Source: DASTPP01 sp035762175
GTDB lineage: Bacteria; Myxococcota_A; Polyangia; Polyangiales; Polyangiaceae
DNA: 64,000 nt
Assembly: GCA_035762175.1 (NCBI GenBank)
Contig: DASTPP010000068.1
Span: forward strand, 38,865-102,864
Direction: 5' to 3'
Part shown: positions 46,573 to 56,074 of the stretch, piece after piece
Numbering within the stretch: position 1 is the stretch's first letter
Layout: the number at the start of each line of letters is the position of its first letter
Position numbers and translations under genes: made by a program
The notes under the pieces: model-generated
Databases searched by the model: none
The model's input: the letters and a program-made list of their open reading frames with translations, nothing else
Told to the model about the DNA's origin: nothing

Positions 46573-49500
46573 TCAGACCGGGTCCCGGCGCTTGAGCAGC
46601 ACGAGCACGAAGAGGAAGACGACGAGGCTCATCGCGGCGAGCACGCCGAAGGTGACGTAGGGCTTGTCGTAGTTCGAGAAGCCCCAGGCGCCGTTCAGGC
46701 TCTCGGACGCGATCTGCGCCGTCGCGCAGGAGAAGCGCCCGCCGCTGACGAAGTCTTCGGGCGAGTTGATGTTCGGGTCGCGCAGGTCGATCATCCAGGC
46801 GACGTCGCGCGCGATGGCGTCGCGCTCCTGCGCGATGACCCCCTGGAAGCCCCACCGCGCGGGGATGACCGACATCACCCACTTGAGCCACGACTGGTTG
46901 GTCATCGGCACGAGCAGCCCGCCCAGCACGACCTGGGGAATCAGCGCGATGGGCGTCAGCGCCATCGCCGCCTCGCTCGAGGTGACCACGGTCGAGAGCA
47001 GCAGCCCGAGCGCCACCGAGCACCACGAGACGGCCACCAGGTTGGCGAGCTCGAGCACGAAGGCGACGGGCCCGCCGTGGAAGCCCAGCACCGGGTAGAC
47101 GATGGCGAGCAGCACCAGGCACTGCACGACGCAGAACATCGCGAGCAGCAGGAACTTCGAGAGCACGTAGTTGAACAGGCCGAGGTTGACCATGCGCTCG
47201 CGCAGGTAGATCGCCCGCTCGCTCACGATCTCGCGCGCCGCGTTCGACGTGCCGAACCAGACGGCCGACACGACCAAGAAGAACGCCGCCACCGCGTGGT
47301 CGGCCGTCGGCGTCATCGACGCCAGGATCTCGTCGAAGTTGCCCTTGCGCCCGCCCCGCTTCGACAGCTCTTGCAGCGCGCCGAGGCACCAGAAGGGCAC
47401 CGACTTGCGCTGGCCGCCGAACACCACCGCGAGCAGCGCCCCGATGATGGGCGCCTGCAGCAGCATGATGAGCGTGCCGCTCACGTCGCGCGTCTTCGTC
47501 TTGAAGTACCGACTGAGCAAGAGCCCGAGCTGCCCGGCGCGGTTGGCCGAGCGCTCGATGACGGGCCGCCCGCCGGCCTGCTGGCCGATGGCGCGCGGGC
47601 CCGAGTACATCTTCTGGTAGACGGGCGACTGCACGAACTCGGCCGCCCACTCTTTGGCGGCGGCGTTGCGCGCGGCCGAGCGGGGGATGTTCGGGTTCTG
47701 CGCCCGCATCTGCTCGAAGATGGGCTGCTCGCGCACGCGCAGGACGTCGAACATGTCGCGCGGGTTGTCGATGTCGCCGGTGCGCCCCTGCCGCTGCAGG
47801 TAGCTGCCGAAGAAGCGGTACGACTCGGGCACCGTCGGCCCGAAGTACATCGGCACGCCGCCGTAGCCGAGCAAGAGCGCGAGGTTGAACTTCTCGTACT
47901 CGTCTTTCGCCGGCTGGTGAATCGTCATGATGATGGTCTTGCCGGTCGACTTCGCGAGCTCGCTCAAGAGCGTGATGAGCGCCGTCGTGTCGTCGGCCGC
48001 CAGGCCCGAGGTCGGCTCGTCGAGGAAGAGGATGACCGGGTCGGTCACCAGCTCGAGCGCGATGTTGACGCGCTTGCGCTGCCCGCCCGACAAGACCTTC
48101 TTCTCGGGCCGGCCGATCTGCAGGTTCGCCACCTGCTCGAGCCCGAGCTGCTGCAAGGTCGCCATCACCCGCCGGTCGATCTCGTCTTCGGAGTAGTCGG
48201 GCGGCAGGCGGAACTTCGCCGAGTAGCGCACCGCCTCGAACACCGTCAGCTCGGGGTGCACGAGGTCGTCTTGGGGCACGTAGCCGATCGAGCCCCGGAG
48301 CGCGTCGTAGATGGCGTAGAGGTCTTCGCCGTTGATGCGCACGACGCCCGAGGTCGGCGGCATGTAGCCGTTCAGCGTGAGCAAGAGCGTCGTCTTGCCC
48401 GCGCCCGAGGGGCCCATCAGCGCGATCATGTCGCCCGGCAGCGCCTTGAACGACACGTCGTCGAGCAGCGTCTTCATCTGCCCGGGGTCGTCGCGGTCGG
48501 GCACCTGCACCGAGAGCCGCCAGGCCTCGATCTCGTAGAGCGGCTTGCCCGCCCAGTTGGCCTGGTAGTCTTCGACCACGAGCTGCCCGCCGCCGTCTTC
48601 GACCTGAATGACGAGTGGCATCGGCCCGATGAAGATCTTCTCGCCGCCCGAGACCGGCGTCGGCACCCCCGGCGGGATGCGCTGCCCCCGCACGTAGGTG
48701 CCGTTGGCGCTCCGGCGGTCTTCGATGAAGAACTGCCCGCCCTGGCGCACCAGCACCGCGTGCCGGCTCGAGACCTGCGGGTGGTCGAGGCGAATGTCGT
48801 TGTCGGGCGTGCGGCCGATCGTCTTGAACTCGCGCCCGCTCTGCCCGCCGCCCTCGAGCGAGCCGATGACCGTCTGGTGCTTCTGGCCGCCCGGCGGCCG
48901 CGCCCCCGGCCCCGAGGGCAGCGAGGCGCGCGTGCCCGGCGGCGCCCCGTGCATCGACGGCCCCGCCGCCCCGTGCATCGACGGCCCCGCCGCCCCGTGC
49001 ATCGACGGCCCCGCCGCCCCGTGCATCGACGGCCCCGCCCCGTGCATCGAGGGGCCCGCCCCGCCCGCGGGCGCCCCGGCGAAGGCCGGCCCGAGCTGCA
49101 GCAAGAGCTGCACCGGCACCGGCACCGGCCCGAAGGCGATGATGCCGTTCGGGTCGATCGGCGTCGGCGCGCCCGGCTGGATGCGGTGCGGCCCGGTGTA
49201 CGTGCCGCTCGTCGACTGGTGGTCGACGACGCTCATGCGGTCGAGCATCACGGTCGCGTGCTGGCTCGAGACCGAGGGGTGGTGAATGACGAGCGACGCG
49301 CGCGCCGCGTCGCGCCCGATGATGAGGTGGCCCGGCGGCGCGCCCGCCTGCCCCCGCGCCATCAGCATCAGCGCGATGGACGGGTGGTTGAGCGGCACGG
49401 CCACGCCCCCGCACGCGTAGGTCGTGCGAAAGTCGAACGCCCCCTGCGAGCCGGGCGTCATGGGCTGGCCGTTGACCGTCGTCGGGCCCTGCCCGTTGTC

Positions 49501-49635
49501 GGTGAAGATCAGCCGGCCGCCGCCCTGGTGCACGATGCGCGCGTGCTCGGGCGCCACCCCCGGCCCCTGCAGCACGATGTCGCAGTGCGGGCCGCTGCCG
49601 ATGACGATGGTCTGTTTGCCGAACCCGGGGATCAT
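46573..49635 (-). CDS. FHA-domain ABC exporter (ABCG/Rv1747-like)
   Basis: About 1020 residues. Two forkhead-associated-like domains (about 1-90 and 95-185), five GPSMHGA repeats (about 193-230), and a third, canonical FHA domain (IGRTPDNDIRLDHPQVSSRHA, then NGTYV; about 262-350). Then an ABCG-type ATPase follows: GPSGAGKT about 408-415, LSGGQRKR about 514, LFLDEPTSGL about 538. A C-terminal ABC2-type membrane domain (about 720-1015) has six hydrophobic helices. FHA domains bind phosphothreonine, so export is probably controlled by Ser/Thr kinases, as proposed for mycobacterial Rv1747. The cargo is unknown. ATG 49635 begins the first FHA strand. Confidence 0.93.
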   Translation of the reverse strand: MIPGFGKQTIVIGSGPHCDIVLQGPGVAPEHARIVHQGGGRLIFTDNGQGPTTVNGQPMTPGSQGAFDFRTTYACGGVAVPLNHPSIALMLMARGQAGAPPGHLIIGRDAARASLVIHHPSVSSQHATVMLDRMSVVDHQSTSGTYTGPHRIQPGAPTPIDPNGIIAFGPVPVPVQLLLQLGPAFAGAPAGGAGPSMHGAGPSMHGAAGPSMHGAAGPSMHGAAGPSMHGAPPGTRASLPSGPGARPPGGQKHQTVIGSLEGGGQSGREFKTIGRTPDNDIRLDHPQVSSRHAVLVRQGGQFFIEDRRSANGTYVRGQRIPPGVPTPVSGGEKIFIGPMPLVIQVEDGGGQLVVEDYQANWAGKPLYEIEAWRLSVQVPDRDDPGQMKTLLDDVSFKALPGDMIALMGPSGAGKTTLLLTLNGYMPPTSGVVRINGEDLYAIYDALRGSIGYVPQDDLVHPELTVFEAVRYSAKFRLPPDYSEDEIDRRVMATLQQLGLEQVANLQIGRPEKKVLSGGQRKRVNIALELVTDPVILFLDEPTSGLAADDTTALITLLSELAKSTGKTIIMTIHQPAKDEYEKFNLALLLGYGGVPMYFGPTVPESYRFFGSYLQRQGRTGDIDNPRDMFDVLRVREQPIFEQMRAQNPNIPRSAARNAAAKEWAAEFVQSPVYQKMYSGPRAIGQQAGGRPVIERSANRAGQLGLLLSRYFKTKTRDVSGTLIMLLQAPIIGALLAVVFGGQRKSVPFWCLGALQELSKRGGRKGNFDEILASMTPTADHAVAAFFLVVSAVWFGTSNAAREIVSERAIYLRERMVNLGLFNYVLSKFLLLAMFCVVQCLVLLAIVYPVLGFHGGPVAFVLELANLVAVSWCSVALGLLLSTVVTSSEAAMALTPIALIPQVVLGGLLVPMTNQSWLKWVMSVIPARWGFQGVIAQERDAIARDVAWMIDLRDPNINSPEDFVSGGRFSCATAQIASESLNGAWGFSNYDKPYVTFGVLAAMSLVVFLFVLVLLKRRDPV
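48948..49062. repeat. 24-bp in-frame repeats in the FHA-ABC gene, 5 copies
   Basis: GTGCATCGA occurs at 48949, 48973, 48997, 49021 and 49042 (periods 24, 24, 24, 21). On the coding strand this is GPSMHGA or AGPSMHGA repeated five times. It forms the linker between the second and third FHA domains. Confidence 0.92.
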
Positions 49636-49659
49636 CGCGCGGCACCCTAGCAAGCTTTC

Positions 49660-49680
49660 GCCGCCGCTCGGCGGCTTTTT
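49660..49680 (+). terminator. Intrinsic-terminator-like hairpin in front of the FHA-ABC gene
   Basis: GCCGCC (49660-49665), loop GCTC, GGCGGC (49670-49675) and TTTTT form a terminator on the plus strand. No plus-strand gene precedes it. It lies 25 bp upstream of the minus-strand FHA-ABC start, where the same stem would be in the mRNA leader. Confidence 0.6.
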
Positions 49681-49883
49681 GGCTCGCCGAGGCCCCCGAA
49701 GCCGCCCCCGCCGGCCGCCCCGCGGGCCCCCCGCGCCCCCGGCCCCGCCCCGCCCGCCGCTCCGCACCGGCGCCGCGCCCGGACTCCGGCGCGCCCGGCC
49801 GTGCCCCGCCCCCGCCCGGCCCCGCCGCCCGCCCCCCGCTCCCCTTGGGCGCCGCAGAGCGAACCTGCTATGGGTGCGGCCCC

Positions 49884-50858
49884 ATGCCTGAGCCGGAAGC
49901 GCTCCTCCGCCACGACTGGACGGTGCCCGAAGCGCGCGCCATCCACGACTCGCCCCTCTTCGCCCTGCTCGACCGCGCCCGCGCGGTGCACCGCGCCCAC
50001 CACCCCGAGGGCAAGGTGCAGCTCTGCACGCTGCTCAGCGTGAAGACCGGCGGCTGCCCCGAAGACTGCGCCTATTGCCCCCAGTCGTCGCACCACGACA
50101 CCGCCGTCGGCGCCGAGCGCATGCTCGACGTCGAGGCCGTGCTCGAGGCCGCCCGCCGCGCGAAAGACGCCGGCGCGACGCGCTTCTGCATGGGCGCCGC
50201 CTGGCGCGAGGTCAAAGACGGCCCCGCCTTCGAGCGCGTCCTGGCGATGGTGCGCGGGGTCAAGGGCCTCGGCCTCGAGGCCTGCGCGACGCTCGGCATG
50301 CTCAACGAAGACCAGGCCCGCCGCCTGAAGGACGCCGGCCTCGACGCCTACAACCACAACCTCGACACGAGCCGCGCCGCCTACCGCTCGATCATCTCGA
50401 CCCGCACCTACGACGAGCGCCTCGCCACGCTCTCGCGCGTGCGCCGGGCCGGCATCACCGTCTGCAGCGGCGGCATCATCGGCATGGGCGAGTCGATCGA
50501 CGACCGCGTCGCCATGCTGGTCGAGCTCGCGCGCCTCGACCCGCACCCCGAGAGCGTGCCCGTCAACGCCCTCGTGCGCGCCCCCGGCACCCCCCTCGCC
50601 GACCTGCCGCCCGTGCCCGGCCTCGACCTGGTGCGCATGGTCGCCACCGCGCGCGTCCTGATGCCGCTCGCCCGCGTGCGCCTGAGCGCCGGCCGCGCCG
50701 ACCTGTCCGAAGAGGCGCAGCTCATGGCGCTCTACGCCGGCGCCAACTCGATCTTTTACGGCGACAAGCTGCTCACCACGCCGAACCCCGGCGAAGACGA
50801 AGACCGCCGCATGCTCGAGCGCGCCGGCCTCGAGCCGCTCGAGGCCGCGCCGGGCTGA
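49884..50858 (+). CDS. bioB: Biotin synthase
   Basis: About 324 residues. It is a radical SAM enzyme that inserts sulfur into dethiobiotin, the last step of biotin synthesis. The 4Fe-4S motif CxxxCxxC is GGCPEDCAYCPQS (Cys58, 62, 65). The conserved YNHNLDTS, CSGGIIGMGE and NSIFYGDKLLTTPNP blocks are all present, including the Arg/Cys/Asn residues associated with the sacrificial 2Fe-2S cluster. ATG 49884 starts the protein; an earlier in-frame codon has no support. No other biotin gene is nearby, so it stands alone. Confidence 0.97.
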   Translation: MPEPEALLRHDWTVPEARAIHDSPLFALLDRARAVHRAHHPEGKVQLCTLLSVKTGGCPEDCAYCPQSSHHDTAVGAERMLDVEAVLEAARRAKDAGATRFCMGAAWREVKDGPAFERVLAMVRGVKGLGLEACATLGMLNEDQARRLKDAGLDAYNHNLDTSRAAYRSIISTRTYDERLATLSRVRRAGITVCSGGIIGMGESIDDRVAMLVELARLDPHPESVPVNALVRAPGTPLADLPPVPGLDLVRMVATARVLMPLARVRLSAGRADLSEEAQLMALYAGANSIFYGDKLLTTPNPGEDEDRRMLERAGLEPLEAAPG

Positions 50859-51006
50859 GCGGGGCGGCCCCCGAGGGGGCTCGGGGGCGTCTCGAGCGGA
50901 GAGCGAACCCGCCCCGGACGGAAGGCGGCGTGGCGAAACGCCCGGCGTTTGCCTTCGCGCCTGACTCGGTCGCCGCCGCGCCCCCCCCCGGGCGCCCGGC
51001 GACGCT

Positions 51007-54000
51007 TCAGCCCTTCGCCGCCGCGCGGGCCTCTTTCAACATCGCCGCGACGTCGTCGGCGGCGTCGTGCTCGATGAGGCCCGCCTTCTCGCCGAGGCGC
51101 GCGAGATCGATGGCGGCCCCGAGGGCCTGGGCGGCGAGGCCGCCGAGGCCGTGCTCGAGCGCGAGCGAGGCGACGGCGAGCTTCGCCTGCAGGGCCTTGG
51201 CGAGGCCGGGCTGCACCCGGCCCTCGGCGGCGAAGCCGTCGACGCGGCCCCGGACGAGGCCCACCTGCTCGGCGGCGGGCCGCTTGACCCAGAAGACGGC
51301 CGTGGTGCGGCCGGGCACGAAGAAGGTGCCCGTCGCGGCGTCGAACGACGAGGTGCGGGTCGTCGGATCGTCGGCCTCGGCGAGCACCGGGTGCAGGCGC
51401 CAGTCGCCCGCGGCGAGCGCGTCGTCGTGGAAGTCGGCCGGCGCGACGTCGGCGTTGAGGACGACGAGCACGCGGGCGTTGGCGGTGTCGATCTCGCCGC
51501 CGGGGTCGCCGACGGCCATCACGACGAGGCCCGGGCGCTGGTCGGGGCCGACGTTGAAGAACGTCACGCGCGACTTGACGTCGGCGCCCGTGCGCAGGCG
51601 CAAGAGCGGCGTGCTCTTGCGCACCCGCAAGGTCTCGCGGAAGTGCGCGAGCGCCGTCATGATCTCGTCGCGGCCGGCGGCGAGCGCGGGGTCGGCGAGC
51701 AGCGGGCCGACGACGGGCCAGGTCGCCTGGTTGTCGTCGCTCGGCGGCAGGCCCCGGCCCCAGCCGTTCGACTCGTAGGTGAAGTCGAGCGCGTTGAACC
51801 AGTCGCCCGAGTTGTAGCTGTTGCGGTCGAACGACTTCGAGCGCAAGAGCTCGTCGCCGGCGTGAAAGAACGGGATGCCCTGGCCCAGGCCGACCAGGCT
51901 CAGGCCGAGGTTGTTCATGCGCACCCGGTCGGCGAGCGTGGCCGAGGCGGGCGCCTTGGCCTGGATGGCGTCGAAGAGCGTCTCGTTGTCGTGCGCCGAG
52001 ACGTACGTGATGATCTCTTGCGGGTCGAGGGCGTAGCCGGCGGGCTGGCCGTTGTAGACGACATCGCGGCCGAGCACCAGGTCGCCGTGCCGGTCGACGA
52101 GCTGATAGTCGGCGAGGTTGGCGGCGAGCCCGAGCCGGACGTGGTCGCTGAAGAGCAGCAGCTTCTCGCGCGGGTCGCCGCCCTGGTCGTGGCCGTTCGG
52201 GTCGGTGAGGAGGCCGTTGATGAAGCCCTGCTCTTGCAGGCCCCCGAAGGGGTTGCCGCCGCGCGCGGCGTCGCGCAGCCGGTCGCTGAACGTGCCGATG
52301 CCCGTGCCGGGCATGTTGAGCTGCGTCGCGTTCACGCCGCGGGCGCCGTCGGCGACCTCGCCGAAGTTCCACCCCTCGCCGTAGACGTAGATCTTCGTGC
52401 CGTCGACGCCGTCCTTCGCCGGCGTCAGGGCGTCGAGCGCCCCGCGCACCTTCAGCAGGTTGCGCTTCATGTGGTGGCCCATCAAGTCGAAGCGGAAGCC
52501 GTCGACCTTGTAGGCGCGCGCCCAGGTGACGATCGAGTCGACCATGAGCTTCTCCATCATGGCGTGCTCGGTCGCGGTGTTCTGGCAGCAGGTGCTCGTC
52601 GCGATCGAGCCATTCGCGTCGAGCCGGTGGTAGTAGCCCGGCACGACCCGGTCGAGCACCGACTGCGGGCTCTGGCCCGCGGCCGAGGTGTGGTTGTAGA
52701 CGACGTCCATGACGGCGCGCAGGCCGGCCTCGTTGAGCCCCTTGACCATCGTGCGGAACTCTTTGACGCGCCGGGGCCCGTCGGGGTCGGTGGCGTAGCT
52801 GCCCTCGGGCACCGTGTAGTGCAGCGGGTCGTAGCCCCAGTTGAACCCGTCCCGGTCGCGCACCGCGGCGACGCGCGCCTGCTGCTCGGGCGAGTCGGGC
52901 GCGAAGGCCGACAGGTCGCCCTCGGGCTCGGCCTGCAGCGCGCGGCGCTCTTCGACCGTGGCGAAGTCGAACGCGGGCAACAGGTGCACGTGCGTCAGGC
53001 CCGCCTCGGCCAGGCCGCGCAGGTGCTTCATGCCGAGCGAGCCCTTCAGGCCGAAGGCGGCGAAGGTGCCGCGCAGGTCGGCCGGCACGCTCGGGTCGGC
53101 GATGCTGAAGTCGCGCACGTGCAGCTCGTAGAGGGCCGCGTCTTCGGGGGCGTCGAGGCGGGGCTTCGCGAGCTTCGCCCAGCCCGCGGGCTTCAGGTCC
53201 TGGTCGTCGAGGTCGACGATCTGGCTGCGCAGGCCGTTGGCGCTCACGCTGAGCGAGTAGGGGTCGGTGACGAGGTTGTGCTCGACCCGGGCGGTGCCGT
53301 GCACGTACACCTCGACCTCGTAGAGGTAGTACTTGCGGCCCCACGAGGGCGCCCCCTCGATCGACCAGACGCCGCGCTCGCCCCGGCCCATCGGCAGCTT
53401 GGCGAAGGGCTCGGCCGCGTTCGGCCCGTCGAAGAGGTGCAGCTTGACCGAGCGCGCCGTCGGCGCCCAGACGTGCAGGGCCGGCCTCTTGCCGCGCCAC
53501 TCGACGCCGAGCGGCCCGTCGTACGTGTACAGATCGTCGAGCACGCCGGCGGTCTGCACCCCCGTCGCGTCGAGCAGGGCGCCGCCCTCGCCCGCGGCCG
53601 AGACCGCCAGGCGCCCGCCGAGCGCCCCCCGGGCCCGCTCGAGGTCGGCCGGCGCGATCTTGAAGGCCGCGTACGACGCCAGGTGGGGGAACTTCTCGAC
53701 CACCGCCGCCGGCAGCCCGGCCGGGTCGCGCTCGAGCGCGAGGCTCTCGCCCCCCTCGACGCCCTCGGGCGTGAGCGCCAGGGCGCCCGCCGGGTCGAAG
53801 TGCAGCCGCACGCTCGCGGCCAGCTCGGCCTGGGGCAGGGCCCAGGCCAGCGTGTCGGCGCTCACCCAGTGCGCCTGGCGCTGGGTGAGGTTGCCCTTCG
53901 GCCCCCCGTCCTCGACGGTGAGCACGTTGGTCGCGCTGTCGAAGCGGAAGAACACCTCGGCGCCGTCGCTCGGCACCGTGAACGCGACGTTCGGGCCGTT

Positions 54001-54630
54001 CGGCACGCCGTTCTCTCCGTAGTTCTCGGCCCAGCCCTCGTCGATCGTCGCCTTGACCTCGTAGCTGCCGGCCGGCAAGAGGCTCGTCGTGAACGTGTAC
54101 ACGCCGTCGCCGTCGACGTCTTGCAGCCACGAGCGCAGGCACTCGGGCTGCCAGTCGCCCGGGCACCCGAGCTCGCTCTGGAAGCTGCCCGCGGCCGTGA
54201 CGATGCGGCTCGCGACGTTGTTGGTCACCCAGTGCGTCTCGGGGCTGTAGTAAAAGCGCACCGGCCCCGGCGCCGCGAGCGACAGGTCCAGGTTCGGCCC
54301 GTTCAGCTGGCCGCCCGCGCCGTAGTTGACCGTCCAGTTGCCGTCGAGCGCCGCCTTGTACTGCCACGCGCCCGCCGGCACCGTGAAGGTGGCGCGCCAG
54401 ACGTGGTCGGCCGCGCCCTCGTTCAGGCGCGGCGTCGCGCACTCGGGCTGCCAGTCGGCCGGGCACCCGAGCTCGCTCTGGAAGCTGCCGGCCATCGTGA
54501 CCGACGACGGCGCCGGCCCGGCCTGGGCGCCTGCCTTGGGCGCGGCCGCCAAGGCGTACGCGAGCCCGGCGGCCGCGAAGGCCGGCAGGCCGCGCGCGGG
54601 CGATCGTTTCGGAAAACCATTGAAACGCAT
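51007..54630 (-). CDS. pulA: Pullulanase-type alpha-1,6-glucosidase
   Basis: 1207 residues, secreted (signal up to about residue 36, ending AGAQA). Two X25-type starch-associated modules (about 44-135 and 140-240) each start with SFQSELGCP. Next come an N2-like domain and the GH13 barrel: Asp about 715 in GFRFDLMGHH, Glu about 750 in YVYGEGWNFGE, Asp about 880 in YVSAHDNETLFD. A C-terminal domain resembling DUF3372 follows. The arrangement matches the pullulan/starch debranching family. It cuts alpha-1,6 branches so that amylase and maltoporin can use the products. ATG 54630 has GGGAGAGG upstream. Confidence 0.95.
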   Translation of the reverse strand: MRFNGFPKRSPARGLPAFAAAGLAYALAAAPKAGAQAGPAPSSVTMAGSFQSELGCPADWQPECATPRLNEGAADHVWRATFTVPAGAWQYKAALDGNWTVNYGAGGQLNGPNLDLSLAAPGPVRFYYSPETHWVTNNVASRIVTAAGSFQSELGCPGDWQPECLRSWLQDVDGDGVYTFTTSLLPAGSYEVKATIDEGWAENYGENGVPNGPNVAFTVPSDGAEVFFRFDSATNVLTVEDGGPKGNLTQRQAHWVSADTLAWALPQAELAASVRLHFDPAGALALTPEGVEGGESLALERDPAGLPAAVVEKFPHLASYAAFKIAPADLERARGALGGRLAVSAAGEGGALLDATGVQTAGVLDDLYTYDGPLGVEWRGKRPALHVWAPTARSVKLHLFDGPNAAEPFAKLPMGRGERGVWSIEGAPSWGRKYYLYEVEVYVHGTARVEHNLVTDPYSLSVSANGLRSQIVDLDDQDLKPAGWAKLAKPRLDAPEDAALYELHVRDFSIADPSVPADLRGTFAAFGLKGSLGMKHLRGLAEAGLTHVHLLPAFDFATVEERRALQAEPEGDLSAFAPDSPEQQARVAAVRDRDGFNWGYDPLHYTVPEGSYATDPDGPRRVKEFRTMVKGLNEAGLRAVMDVVYNHTSAAGQSPQSVLDRVVPGYYHRLDANGSIATSTCCQNTATEHAMMEKLMVDSIVTWARAYKVDGFRFDLMGHHMKRNLLKVRGALDALTPAKDGVDGTKIYVYGEGWNFGEVADGARGVNATQLNMPGTGIGTFSDRLRDAARGGNPFGGLQEQGFINGLLTDPNGHDQGGDPREKLLLFSDHVRLGLAANLADYQLVDRHGDLVLGRDVVYNGQPAGYALDPQEIITYVSAHDNETLFDAIQAKAPASATLADRVRMNNLGLSLVGLGQGIPFFHAGDELLRSKSFDRNSYNSGDWFNALDFTYESNGWGRGLPPSDDNQATWPVVGPLLADPALAAGRDEIMTALAHFRETLRVRKSTPLLRLRTGADVKSRVTFFNVGPDQRPGLVVMAVGDPGGEIDTANARVLVVLNADVAPADFHDDALAAGDWRLHPVLAEADDPTTRTSSFDAATGTFFVPGRTTAVFWVKRPAAEQVGLVRGRVDGFAAEGRVQPGLAKALQAKLAVASLALEHGLGGLAAQALGAAIDLARLGEKAGLIEHDAADDVAAMLKEARAAAKG

Positions 54631-55014
54631 GTGCCTCTCCCTGCGCGTCGAGCGTCGGCGTGGCGCGGGGGCGGCGCCCGGCGAGCCTCAACGCACCAGG
54701 TGGGCTTATCACCCCGAGAGGAGGTCAAGGAAGTAGCACTGCATGAATTCTGTGTGACGCTCCGCCCTTTGTAACCAAGGTTTTAGGTTTAAGCTTCGTT
54801 TGTTATTTTAATTTGTTTGTTGCGTAGAGGCGACGACGCTTAGCGTCAATCGGACGCCGACGATGACGCCCCCCTCGGCGTCGCCGCCTCGGCCCATCGG
54901 TCGCCGGGCAGGCCCGTGTCAGAGAACTGCCCAGGTTTTAACCTGGGCGACTGGGCGACTGGGCGGCTGGGCGGCTGGGCGGCTGGGCTGCACCCAACCG
55001 ACCTGACCTACGCT
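54631..55014. promoter_or_regulatory. Leader/promoter region of pulA: AT-rich island, hairpins and 8-bp repeats
   Basis: No gene. 54770-54828 is strikingly AT-rich, including TTATTTTAATTTG. On the minus strand it offers TAAAAT as a possible -10 box for pulA. Hairpins lie at 54835-54847 (GACGCT/AGCGTC) and 54929-54948 (GCCCAGGTT/AACCTGGGC). CTGGGC then recurs every 8 bp from 54943 to 54988 (six times). Confidence 0.55.
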
Positions 55015-56052
55015 CTAGAACTTCGTATCTTCGTTGATCGGGCGCATCACGTCGACCTCGCGGGCGTACTTGGCCAGCAGCGACGCGAGCATCTGAAAGA
55101 GCCCGAGGGCCGACAGGCCGCAGGCGAGCGCCCAGACGGCGACGCCGACCAGCCAGGGCGCGGCGAGGGGGCCGCCCATCGCGACCGGGCGCAGGGCGAG
55201 GTCGAGCGGCAGCACGGCGAGCATGGCGAGTGCCCAGGCCGAGGCGAGGGCCGTGGTGCCGGCGCCCATGAAGCCGACGAGCGAGGCGGCCACGGCGAGC
55301 AGGCTCGACGCCGAGCTCAGGCGCACCCAGGGCGGGCCGAGCTCGGTGAGCGAGACCGCGTGCACGATGAAGGGCAGCGCGAGCAAGAACGCGAGCGCGA
55401 GCAGCGCCCGCGCGCCGCGGTAGGCGCGGTAGTGCGCGCGGAAGAAGAGCGCGGCGGGCAAACAGACGGCGGCGACGGTGCGGGCGGCGACCCCGTTCGG
55501 GCCCTCGAGCGGGGCCGAGAAGACGCCGTGCAGCGCGCCGCCCGAGGTGGCCATGCCTTGCAAGAGCAGCCCCACGCCGAGCGACGAGAGGGCGATGGCG
55601 CGCAGCCCGTAGGGTAGGGGCAGCAGGGCGACGGCGCCGAAGCCGACGGCGAAGGCGAGGCCGCCCGGCGACAGGGCGAAACCGAGGGCGGCGGCCCCGC
55701 CCGCCGGGCGGGCGAAGGGCAGGGCCGAGGCGAGCGACGCGTTCAGCGGGCCGAGGGTCAGGGCGAGCAGCAGGGCGGCGGCGGCCGCGCAGGCCCAGCG
55801 CGCCGTCTTCGCCCAGGGCTCGAGCGGCGCCACCTCGTCTTTGAGCACGTCCGAGGCCAAGATCGGCTTCGGCCGCACCCCGCTCAGCGGTATCTTCAGC
55901 GCCGCCATGGACGCGCGCCACCGCGACGAGGTGGGCCCGCCGCCCGTCTGCCGCCCCGGCACCACCTGCAGCTGGGCGCGCCGCCCCTCGTCGCTGCGCG
56001 ACGGCGCGGGCGGCCTCACGCTCGGAGGTTGGAAGGGGCCAGAGGCGGGCAA
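55015..56052 (-). CDS. Unrecognised polytopic membrane protein
   Basis: 345 residues with about eight hydrophobic segments between residues 85 and 330 (ACAAAAALLLALTLGPL, GLAFAVGFGAVALLPLPYG, ALLALAFLLALPFIVHAV, ALASAWALAMLAVLPLDLAL and others). The N-terminal 80 residues are hydrophilic and Pro/Arg-rich. The TTG start at 56052 is supported by AGGAG seven bases upstream; ATG 55908 is the alternative. No family is recognised. It begins 22 bp after the amidohydrolase stop, so it is probably the last gene of the XerD operon. Confidence 0.72.
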   Translation of the reverse strand: MPASGPFQPPSVRPPAPSRSDEGRRAQLQVVPGRQTGGGPTSSRWRASMAALKIPLSGVRPKPILASDVLKDEVAPLEPWAKTARWACAAAAALLLALTLGPLNASLASALPFARPAGGAAALGFALSPGGLAFAVGFGAVALLPLPYGLRAIALSSLGVGLLLQGMATSGGALHGVFSAPLEGPNGVAARTVAAVCLPAALFFRAHYRAYRGARALLALAFLLALPFIVHAVSLTELGPPWVRLSSASSLLAVAASLVGFMGAGTTALASAWALAMLAVLPLDLALRPVAMGGPLAAPWLVGVAVWALACGLSALGLFQMLASLLAKYAREVDVMRPINEDTKF

Positions 56053-56074
56053 GGGGCGGCTCCTCTCGCTGGGC

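Noticed and set aside
45650..49645. A 1331-codon gene covering the FHA-ABC region in the acyltransferase frame
   Set aside because: Only the part from 46555 downward is protein-like; the rest is a shadow of the FHA-ABC gene in another frame.
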